54,999 bases of DNA, from contig NZ_JAQTQR010000007.1 in the NCBI RefSeq assembly GCF_028712165.1, forward strand, positions 1 through 54,999, read 5' to 3'. Positions 10,295-16,912 of this stretch are shown here, piece after piece. Source of the stretch: Sulfuricurvum sp. Lineage in GTDB: Bacteria; Campylobacterota; Campylobacteria; Campylobacterales; Sulfurimonadaceae. A program made the translations under genes and the position numbers. How positions within the stretch are numbered: position 1 is the stretch's first letter; each line of letters starts with the position of its first letter. The notes under the pieces are model-generated. The model did not search any database. It was given only the letters and a program-made list of their open reading frames with translations, and was not told where the DNA came from.

Positions 10295-10532
10295 CAATTT
10301 GTAAAAAAATGTTATTTATTAAGTAAAATTTGCTACCGTATCATATAAATTATAAAGAGTTTGTATGCATACTGAAATCCCATTTTCCATCTCTGAACTC
10401 TCTTCGATGAAGCGTTATCCTGAAAAACTTTATTATAGAGGCGATTTAGGGCTTCTCCAGCGCCCCAAGATTTCGATTGTGGGCACCCGTCGACCAAACC
10501 CCTATACACGCGCGATTACGTTTGAATTGTCC

Positions 10533-10537
10533 AAAAA
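10533..10537. repeat. Left copy of 5-bp target-site duplication (AAAAA)
   Basis: AAAAA precedes the element's TGTCA terminus. The matching copy is at 24814-24818. Five bp is the duplication length made by Tn7-family transposases. Removing the element plus one copy restores the codons TCC AAA AAA CTG of dprA, as expected from the intact homologue on the element. Confidence 0.9.
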
Positions 10538-10590
10538 TGTCATTTCCAACAAAAAACGAGAATGTACATTTATTAGTGATAATGGAGGAG
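10538..10590 (+). repeat. Transposon left end with TnsB-like binding sites
   Basis: After the terminal TGTCATTTCC come two candidate TnsB sites: AACGAGAATGTACATTTAT (10555-10573) and AGTGATAATGGAGG (10577-10590). They resemble the right-end repeats (AATGAGAATAAATATACA and AATGATAATAAATTACA read inward). The first site starts about 18 bases in from the terminus, as at the right end. The left end seems to have fewer sites than the right, the asymmetry known for Tn7. The second site merges with the Shine-Dalgarno of the tnsE-like gene. Confidence 0.65.
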
Positions 10591-10596
10591 TTAGTC

Positions 10597-12285
10597 ATGG
10601 CTGATCTTCTTCAACACAAACCTGTCTTTTTTGATCAATATAGAAATCAGCCCTTAGAATTTATAGTTGTAACTGATATCAATATGATTGAGACACCCTA
10701 CAACTACAAGGGTATTTTTAAAAATATTAAAACAGGTAAGTTTCATTCATATGAGCTTGCCCCTGAAATGATGCGTTACAAGTATAAAATAGGTCATATC
10801 TACACAAATGGTGAGCATGTAGGGGAAAACAAGAGTCTGTTAAAAGGAGAGTTCCATATCAATGGCAACTATGTGCAACCACTTGTGCAAATCTCAACAG
10901 TGCTCACCGAAAATGATGTTGCGTTGATTAGCTATGGCGAAGTGAAAAAATACTATTTACGGCAGTTTGCACATGTCGAAATGCACGATGATTATACGTT
11001 GATTATTCCTTGCTATGCGATAGCTAATCGATTCTATTTTCTATCATCAGCATTTAAAAATGCAGCGATGCGAGGAGTGCTTGCTGACCTTTACTATGAA
11101 GGATCTTTTAGTACTGAATCTAAAGAAACTGGATCGTTATTAGCAAGATTTCATGCGAAAAAGAAAGCGAATAAAAAAGACATTCCATTTATTGCACGCT
11201 TTGCAGGAAGTACTTATGCTCAGTCGAGATTTAAGTATCTCACGTCACAAAGAAACAATAATAAGCCGTTTCAGCAAATTAGAGCACAGTTCCCAGTCAA
11301 AAATTCATTTGATATTTATGCTTCGTATGTATGTGTAGGAAATGATGAACGTGGACTACCTAAGTATGTTGTGTTAAATATCCACTCCGATAATTCATAT
11401 TTAGGATTTGAAGAGTTGCATTATAAGCAATATAGTGAAAAGCAAGATCCAAAAACAGTTGAACCGGAAAAATTGAATATTAAAAAGAATTCTAAAAAAC
11501 GGATTAAAAAGGTCAAAGCAACTCGGGATAATAAAATCTATGAAGGTACACCCTCCAATGATTATTTGCTTTATACGTTGTACACGCGAAGTGATGACGA
11601 ATATTATAAGAACAATATTAAAGTCATTAGTGAAACGATTTATCAGGGTAATGAAGCTGAAATTGTTTACACAAAAAGTGATAAGAAAATTGGTAATTCA
11701 CTAAAAGATGCTTCGAATGATGGTGATGAAAACCTTGGGCAAGCTCATGTTGTAAATGGAGAACTTGAAGAGAGTAGTGTAGAAAACGAAATTTTTAATC
11801 TTCAGGATTTTTATCAGTTTTATGAAGGGCTCTTGACGTATGCCGGTGTCGAAGGTGAACAATTAGTAGGACCATTTGAAATAAAAGCTGTATACAACAA
11901 AAATAGAAAAAGTATAAAAAGTAAGGCAATCTTATATGGAAAACAAGATCAGTCGAGAAAATTCTTATTCGGTCTTTTAAATTACAACAATAAATATGTT
12001 TATATTATTGAAATTGAGCATGATAGAGCTTGGGGTCCATCAACATGGATGTTTATTGCTCAAGAATCAGCAGAAATTTATACTTCTGACGAAATGAAAG
12101 ATTTGATTGAATATTACATTGAGAATGAGCCAACATACAAGCAATTTGAAGAGTATGTTTTTAATCAGTATAGATTAGTATTTGATCATAAGGATCATAA
12201 AAAAGGAGATGTGGGAGATGAAGAAATTGAGGGATGGTGTGAACTTGTGATTGCAAGAATTTTAAAGAATAATCATGGGAGATAG
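10597..12285 (+). CDS. Divergent TnsE-like transposition protein
   Basis: This 562-residue protein has length and landmarks like Tn7 TnsE (538 residues). IIPCYAIANRFYFLSSAF (136-153) corresponds to the Tn7 segment HIPQLELARSLFLINSYF, the region linked to sliding-clamp binding. After a variable charged middle (about 285-440), the C-terminus HKKGDVGDEEIEGW (about 534-547) parallels HPKGLGELQVSREDMEGW of Tn7 TnsE. The C-terminal domain of Tn7 TnsE binds DNA and steers insertion to replicating DNA and conjugal plasmids. ATG 10597 is preferred because GGAGGAG (10584-10590) sits 6 bases upstream; the open frame extends into the dprA stub. Unusually, it lies at the end opposite tnsABC. The match is by eye, not by profile search. 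Confidence 0.7.
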   Translation: MADLLQHKPVFFDQYRNQPLEFIVVTDINMIETPYNYKGIFKNIKTGKFHSYELAPEMMRYKYKIGHIYTNGEHVGENKSLLKGEFHINGNYVQPLVQISTVLTENDVALISYGEVKKYYLRQFAHVEMHDDYTLIIPCYAIANRFYFLSSAFKNAAMRGVLADLYYEGSFSTESKETGSLLARFHAKKKANKKDIPFIARFAGSTYAQSRFKYLTSQRNNNKPFQQIRAQFPVKNSFDIYASYVCVGNDERGLPKYVVLNIHSDNSYLGFEELHYKQYSEKQDPKTVEPEKLNIKKNSKKRIKKVKATRDNKIYEGTPSNDYLLYTLYTRSDDEYYKNNIKVISETIYQGNEAEIVYTKSDKKIGNSLKDASNDGDENLGQAHVVNGELEESSVENEIFNLQDFYQFYEGLLTYAGVEGEQLVGPFEIKAVYNKNRKSIKSKAILYGKQDQSRKFLFGLLNYNNKYVYIIEIEHDRAWGPSTWMFIAQESAEIYTSDEMKDLIEYYIENEPTYKQFEEYVFNQYRLVFDHKDHKKGDVGDEEIEGWCELVIARILKNNHGR

Positions 12286-12322
12286 ACTATAATATTTATT
12301 TACACATTTAAGAAGGATTTCA

Positions 12323-12646
12323 ATGAAAAATTATATAGCGATGTTGGATTATATTGAAGAAAATAATTTGAAAATGGATAGTTTTGGGAATTGCCAATTT
12401 CAAGCACTTGTAAAGTACAAAAGCTCAACTAATATTTTCTCTGAGATGACAGAAGTAAAATTTATACGAAATGGATATGATGATGGAAAAATAACAGTTT
12501 TTGAAAAAGGTGAATTAAAATCAGAAAATTGTTACCTCGAATATTCGGCTAGGTTTCAGAACTATAAATTTTCCCAAAAGGAGTTTATAATCGAAGGTTT
12601 TTCAAAGAAAGGGGTAAATTATACTGTTGAAATTACAAAAATATAA
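12323..12646 (+). CDS. Small cargo protein of unknown function
   Basis: This 107-residue soluble protein follows the tnsE-like gene by 37 bases, with AAGGA upstream of ATG 12323. It is rich in beta-prone, charged segments (LEYSARFQNYKFSQKEFIIEGF) and has no signal peptide, membrane helix or motif that I recognise. Its placement suggests cotranscription with the tnsE-like gene, but a link to transposition is only a guess. Composition is as AT-rich as the rest of the cargo. Confidence 0.6.
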   Translation: MKNYIAMLDYIEENNLKMDSFGNCQFQALVKYKSSTNIFSEMTEVKFIRNGYDDGKITVFEKGELKSENCYLEYSARFQNYKFSQKEFIIEGFSKKGVNYTVEITKI

Positions 12647-12711
12647 TCTTGATCAAGGAGAAGTTCAAATAGTTCCATCAGTTTAAAATTGAGTTCTCAT
12701 TATCAGTACTT

Positions 12712-12736
12712 CCTATAGAATATGAAATTCTATAGG
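12712..12736. terminator. Hairpin between convergent cargo genes
   Basis: A perfect 10-bp stem (CCTATAGAAT / ATTCTATAGG) with loop ATGAA lies between the ends of the 107-residue gene (+) and the 93-residue gene (-). Flanking CAGT/ACTG bases could extend it. Its position fits a bidirectional terminator, although T runs are weak. Confidence 0.55.
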
Positions 12737-12751
12737 ACTGACATGAAATTA

Positions 12752-13033
12752 CTAACACTCCTCAATGTCAAAGTTATATTTTTCCAGCAAATCTTTAGCG
12801 ATTGTATCTATTTGAGATGTTTCTGGAACTTGTGGTTCGTTAAGATAACTATGAAGATAAGTAATAGTATTTTCATCTGAGACATAATTTTCTGGATCAT
12901 TTCTCAAAATTTCCTTTTCTTTAACTAGACTCACTGCATCAGTTCTTGGAAGTCCTTTGTAAACAATATAGTATGCAGCCTCTTTGGCACGTTCCATATT
13001 GTTATATTCTTTAATTTTTTCATCGTAGTGCAT
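12752..13033 (-). CDS. Small acidic helical protein of unknown function
   Basis: This 93-residue protein begins MHYDEKIKEYNNMERAKEAAYYIVYKGLPRTDAVSLV and is predicted mostly helical. The central segment (AAYYIVYKGLPRTDAVSLVKEKE) has the feel of a small helix-turn-helix, and the C-terminus is acidic. I do not recognise a family. ATG 13033 was chosen over an ATG 30 bases upstream because GGGGAT precedes it at good spacing. It is convergent with the previous gene. An antitoxin or regulator role is possible, but no partner toxin gene is next to it. Confidence 0.55.
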   Translation of the reverse strand: MHYDEKIKEYNNMERAKEAAYYIVYKGLPRTDAVSLVKEKEILRNDPENYVSDENTITYLHSYLNEPQVPETSQIDTIAKDLLEKYNFDIEEC

Positions 13034-13645
13034 TGTATCCCCTTTTATTTTGTTATGTAGCAATCGTCGACTGTTACGGAAATTACTTTTAAGTGTTTAA
13101 TAAATCAGATGATTTTAATAAACAGTGATAATTTTTACTAAGATTAAATTGTGCTATTCGCACCACATAAGTAGAAGAATAATATAGGTCTTTATTTTAA
13201 CCGTCAGCATGACTTTGTAATCAGCATATAAATCATACCGTATTTGAAATTAAAACAGTGCTATAAATTTATCTGTAAATAAAGATTGGTAACATTTAAA
13301 ATAGACCGATCTCTTTTGATTAATAAAGGCGATGCGTGTATGAAGGAGGGGAGAATTTTTCATCTTCATGATGGAGCGATTCCTGCCTATAAAGAGAAAG
13401 ATTACGGCTGAGATCTCTATTAATAGATATTAGGTATGAGATTAATAATTTCTATTTATATAATTAAAATTGCAGTTAAATTTATCATTTTGGTTAAGAC
13501 AATATATATCGATTCGGTATATAGTATATATACTAAAATGATATATAGTTTTTTGATTTTCCACACAAAAAATTGACAATTAGACATAAAATTCTTTCAT
13601 ATTTTGATTATGGGTATACTCTAAAAAATACGTTATAGGTTTATC
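13034..13645. other. AT-rich cargo spacer
   Basis: This 612-bp stretch holds no convincing gene. It contains one short open fragment (13283-13411, listed separately). A run of TATATA-like inverted motifs lies at 13504-13552. TTGACA at 13573 and TATACT at 13615-13620 lie upstream of the element's dprA and may form its promoter region, but they are not at standard mutual spacing. The base composition is very AT-rich, typical of cargo junction debris. Confidence 0.5.
13283..13411 (+). pseudogene. Possible C-terminal gene remnant
   Basis: An open stretch of 42 codons reads in part LLINKGDACMKEGRIFHLHD and ends at TGA 13409-13411. The residues look protein-like and the local GC content is higher than in the surroundings. 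There is no start codon with a ribosome site at its beginning. It may be the 3' end of a gene whose remainder was lost. I cannot name a family. Confidence 0.2.
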
Positions 13646-14419
13646 ATGAATACGATTGAATATCATCTTTCCGAACTTGACGCGATGAAAAAATATCCCG
13701 AAAAATTGTATTACAAAGGTAATCTTGATTTATTAGACCGGCGAAAAGTATCCATAATCGGCAGTCGGAAACCAAATCAATATGCTCAACAGATGACACA
13801 TCGTTTAGCAAGTGAATTATCAAGGGTTGGGGTATGTATTGTAAGTGGTGGAGCAATGGGTGTAGACGCGATAGCGCATCGAGGAGCGGGAAATGATAGT
13901 ACGATCGCAGTTTTGCCTTGTGGGATCGATTTACGCTATCCAGCGGTCAATAAATCATTATTGGAAAGTATTGAGAATAGTGGCCTAACCATGAGTCAGT
14001 TTGATCCGGGATTTCAAGCAACTAACTGGAGCTTTGTAGTACGTAATGAGGTTGTTGTGGCACTGGGAGACGTATTGATCGTTACACAGGCTGATATTGA
14101 TAGCGGGAGCATGCGCAGTGTCGAATTCGCATTAGAGATGGGTAAGAAAATTTTTGTTCTACCGCATCGGATTGGTGAGAGTGAAGGAACTAATAGATTA
14201 TTAGCTGATGGAAAAGCCGAGGCTATTTATGACATCGATACTTTTGTAGGAAAATTCGGTATGGTAAATTCTGAGATTGATAAAAGTGACCCATTTATGT
14301 TGTTTTGCGCCACACGACCAACTTATGAGGAAGCGGTAGTGAAATTTGGGGATCGAGTTTTTGAGGCGGAGCTCAGTGGAAAAATCATTATTAAAAATAG
14401 TAGTATTGAATTAATCTGA
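13646..14419 (+). CDS. dprA: Transposon-borne DNA processing protein DprA (complete)
   Basis: This complete 257-residue DprA has the same short architecture as the host gene, with no N-terminal SAM domain. The Rossmann core has KVSIIGSRKPN, SGGAMGVDAIAHRGAG, GIDLRYPAVN and WSFVVRNEVVVALGD, followed by DSGSMRSVEFALEMGK. The C-terminus has the winged-helix-like tail PTYEEAVVKFGDRVFEAELSG. It aligns without gaps to the reconstructed host DprA around the insertion point (NQYAQQMTHRLASELSRVG versus NPYTRAITFELSKKLAYSG) but is clearly diverged. Because the host gene is split by this same element, this copy is likely the cell's only full DprA. It lacks the A6 tract at the position used as target in the host gene. 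Confidence 0.95.
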   Translation: MNTIEYHLSELDAMKKYPEKLYYKGNLDLLDRRKVSIIGSRKPNQYAQQMTHRLASELSRVGVCIVSGGAMGVDAIAHRGAGNDSTIAVLPCGIDLRYPAVNKSLLESIENSGLTMSQFDPGFQATNWSFVVRNEVVVALGDVLIVTQADIDSGSMRSVEFALEMGKKIFVLPHRIGESEGTNRLLADGKAEAIYDIDTFVGKFGMVNSEIDKSDPFMLFCATRPTYEEAVVKFGDRVFEAELSGKIIIKNSSIELI

Positions 14420-14490
14420 CACGAAGTTTCTAACACTCCCATTCATCCCGTGTATTTTTTAGGGAAATTGGAACTCTTTTCCCCCTGTTA

Positions 14491-16491
14491 TTAGTCTAAA
14501 AATGAATCAACTCGTTCTTCAAGCCACGTCATGCTGCCACGAAAACTTTGCATATCATAATCTTTGACATTTTTTGCATGGGCATCTGATCTTCCAATGG
14601 AGTTTAATATGGTCATGCGTGATTTGAATTTTTCAACATCAGTTTCAAAAATATTTTGGAAACAATCGATCCAATTTAAACGTATGATTTCAATTAAGTT
14701 ACTTAAATATATATCGTTTTTATCAGGATCAAAAAGTTCTTTTAATAAGAGTGTTTTATTTTTAGGATTAGTTATCTTCAATACTTTATTCTTTGCTTCA
14801 GTATCTCCAAATCTTGCTTTGAGCTGTTGTATCACTACTTTTCTAAGTTTGATTTCTATAGCGTTGCGTCTACTACCAATTTCAGTCCTTTTTTCTTCAT
14901 CTGTCAAATTTTGTTTCTGGTATTGATTCTTTTTTTCTAAATATTTTTTCAAAATATCCATTTTGAAATCATAACCGATTAAAGATTTTTCTAGAATTGA
15001 ATAACCTAAAAGGTGTTCAGTATATGTTGGATCATTTTTTGCAAAATAATTAAATTCATCTATGTCATTACGCGCGAGATATGTTAACATCATATATTCA
15101 TCATTGTAATATTCTTCCAATACGCCAATAATCATTTCACAATATTTATGCCCGATTGACTCATTGAAACGTTGGGTGTAATCTGCATATATTGAACGAT
15201 CAACTTTTGTAAAATTTTGTTTTCGTAATTCTGACCAAATATATGAACATGCTTGTCGAATTAAAAAAGGATGACCGCCGTATTCACGAGTTAGATACGT
15301 ATAAGTTTCTTCTTCAAAAGTTATACCCATATAATTAGCTAGCGTTTTTACCATTACTTTTGTTTGATCGACTTGAAAACTTTCTATGTAGCGACATTTA
15401 ATTTGATGGTAAAGTGGATTATCAACTTTATTGATGAATGGTGTTTCAATACATTTAGGATTAGTTCCTGCTATCAGAAAAGTTATAGGATTGTCCAATT
15501 TTTGATAAAGACCACGCAAAACTTGCCAAAATTTTATATAATCATCACCTGTTTTCCAGTATTGTGAAATTGATATGCCAAAAGTTAGATGCTCAATTTC
15601 ATCAAAAATTAATAAAATTTTTGCATTATTTTTATTGATTTTTCTGTTTAATTTCGAGATATCATTTTCAAATTGCATTGCAGCATTTTCTTCAGTATAT
15701 TTTTCAATGTCGATCTGCATTTTTATAGTGTGCTCTTTATTTATAGTGTGAATAATATAGTAAAGAGCACGCCACCAACGGTTTAAATGCAGCTTTTGGC
15801 AGTCTATAATAGTTGCATACGCATTTCTTTTTTTCAAAATGCGTTTAATTGAAAATAGTATAGAAGTTTTACCACTTCTTCTTAGTCCAAATATTCCAGC
15901 ATTTGTATTGCTTATATGGGCATCTACTAATTCATGGCATATATTTTCTCTAGCAAAAAAATAAGTATCCTTTCTGAGGGGCGATTCAAAATCAAATAAA
16001 TTTCTTTCAAAAAAGTATTTTTTAATTCTTTCAATAAAAAAATTGCTATTTTGTTGTGATAAAAGTTCATGGTATGTAAATGGGATTATGACACTAGATT
16101 CGTTGTTACTTTGTATAAGAGTATCGATTTTAGAAATAAAATCAATATCATTACTCGCTATGAATGTACATATTTTGTCTAATCTAAATCCTGAATTTTC
16201 ATTTAGAATATTTTCTATTGCATCGATTGTTCGTGGTTCAAAATTTTCAAATCCACTTAAAAGAAAGATCATTTCATTTTCAATACCAAATACTTTGCTT
16301 TTTAAATCTGGAAACTTAATGAATGCGTAGTTGTAAGTGCTTGAACCAATTCGAATATATTTTAGTGTTGAAATATAAAATTCTTGACCAAGTTGATTTA
16401 AGATTTTATATTCATCAGGTGAACAAAACTCTTTCATATTTTCTTTAGCGTGTGGGTGTATACCCGAAGATACGGTAATAAGGCTAATCAT
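14491..16491 (-). CDS. Cargo AAA-family ATPase with Swt1/HEPN-like C-terminus (putative defence)
   Basis: This 666-residue protein is convergent with the element's dprA. Residues 1-170 form an N-terminal domain that I do not recognise. The ATPase core has Walker A GLRRSGKTS (202-210), Walker B LLIFDEIEH (293-301) and a sensor-like FLIAGTNP (338-345), followed by a winged-helix-like part (GGHPFLIRQACSYIW). This is the Orc1/Cdc6-like ATPase layout common in STAND-type immune proteins. The C-terminal 130 residues are helical and end with a segment holding GRSDAHAK, reminiscent of HEPN or Swt1-like domains. Defence is inferred from architecture and location. All ATPase motifs are intact. Confidence 0.75.
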   Translation of the reverse strand: MISLITVSSGIHPHAKENMKEFCSPDEYKILNQLGQEFYISTLKYIRIGSSTYNYAFIKFPDLKSKVFGIENEMIFLLSGFENFEPRTIDAIENILNENSGFRLDKICTFIASNDIDFISKIDTLIQSNNESSVIIPFTYHELLSQQNSNFFIERIKKYFFERNLFDFESPLRKDTYFFARENICHELVDAHISNTNAGIFGLRRSGKTSILFSIKRILKKRNAYATIIDCQKLHLNRWWRALYYIIHTINKEHTIKMQIDIEKYTEENAAMQFENDISKLNRKINKNNAKILLIFDEIEHLTFGISISQYWKTGDDYIKFWQVLRGLYQKLDNPITFLIAGTNPKCIETPFINKVDNPLYHQIKCRYIESFQVDQTKVMVKTLANYMGITFEEETYTYLTREYGGHPFLIRQACSYIWSELRKQNFTKVDRSIYADYTQRFNESIGHKYCEMIIGVLEEYYNDEYMMLTYLARNDIDEFNYFAKNDPTYTEHLLGYSILEKSLIGYDFKMDILKKYLEKKNQYQKQNLTDEEKRTEIGSRRNAIEIKLRKVVIQQLKARFGDTEAKNKVLKITNPKNKTLLLKELFDPDKNDIYLSNLIEIIRLNWIDCFQNIFETDVEKFKSRMTILNSIGRSDAHAKNVKDYDMQSFRGSMTWLEERVDSFLD

Positions 16492-16651
16492 AAATCACTC
16501 TTTTTATAAATGTCAAAAATTATACAACAACATTTAAATATTTTAAATTTTTTAAAATCGGTTGGTGAATCATCATTGTAAGTATCAGTCACATAAAAAT
16601 TTCGACTTCAATTAGGTGTTTTTCCAAGTTCAATGTATCTTTTCCAAATTT

Positions 16652-16690
16652 TTGATCATCCCTTTATAGTGTATTGTGCGAGATGATCAA
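16652..16690. repeat. Inverted repeat abutting the dprA remnant
   Basis: TTGATCATC (16652-16660) and GATGATCAA (16682-16690) are perfect 9-bp inverted arms with a 21-base spacer. The right arm ends two bases before the homology to dprA begins at 16693. It could be a hairpin, an operator for the GHKL gene, or the scar of a recombination event that joined foreign DNA to the dprA 3' end. Confidence 0.5.
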
Positions 16691-16692
16691 GT

Positions 16693-16788
16693 TACGAAGA
16701 AGCGGTAGTAAAATTTGGAGATCGAGTTTTTGAGACAGAACTGATGGGATTAGTTCATGTAAATAATGGAGTCATTAATCTCGAATAA
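16693..16788 (+). pseudogene. dprA: dprA 3'-end remnant (third dprA copy)
   Basis: In frame from 16693 the sequence encodes YEEAVVKFGDRVFETELMG and twelve further residues, ending at TAA 16786-16788. This matches the C-terminal tail of the element's complete DprA (YEEAVVKFGDRVFEAELSG), with about four fifths of bases identical over the first 57 bp by eye. The tail after that is different from both other copies (GLVHVNNGVINLE). There is no start codon and nothing of the Rossmann domain. Together with the end of the full copy (to 14419) it brackets the AAA ATPase gene as direct repeats. Confidence 0.85.
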
Positions 16789-16912
16789 AATATGAAATAA
16801 TGCAATATATTAGAAGTAATTTATCAAAATCTTATTTATCATATATTTTAGTATAAAAACATAAAGCTAATTCGCAATATAATCAGTTATAACAAGATTA
16901 GGAGTGTTTATT

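Larger units (their letters stand above)
10365..10604 (+). pseudogene. dprA: dprA 5' fragment, truncated by the transposon
   Basis: The first 56 codons (10365-10532) encode a normal DprA N-terminus (ELSSMKRYPEKLYYRGD, then PKISIVGTRRPNPYTRA). At 10538 the reading frame enters the left end of the transposon and continues for about 22 foreign codons to TGA 10602-10604. The lost part is found in frame at 24814-25422; joining the two at the AAAAA duplication restores a 258-residue DprA. DprA protects incoming single-stranded DNA and loads RecA during natural transformation. The stub has only the first Rossmann strand and should be inactive. Its stop overlaps the start of the tnsE-like gene. Confidence 0.93.
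16492..16912. other. AT-rich spacer containing a dprA remnant
   Basis: This 421-bp region separates two divergently transcribed cargo genes. It must carry the promoters of both. The only coding trace is the dprA 3' remnant at 16693-16788, which is abutted by an inverted repeat at 16652-16690. The remaining sequence is AT-rich and shows nothing else that I can name. Confidence 0.6.

Noticed and set aside
10477-10596. Longer N-terminus of the TnsE-like protein starting at 10477
   Set aside because: The 40 extra codons run through the dprA stub and the transposon terminus in another frame; the strong Shine-Dalgarno points to ATG 10597.
13504-13552. Replication origin-like or iteron array in the TATATA-rich stretch
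   Set aside because: The repeats are simple AT alternations without regular spacing, and no replication gene is nearby.
13646-14419. Element dprA as a simple duplication of the host gene
   Set aside because: The two differ throughout at protein and DNA level, so it is a diverged homologue brought in from elsewhere, not a recent tandem copy.
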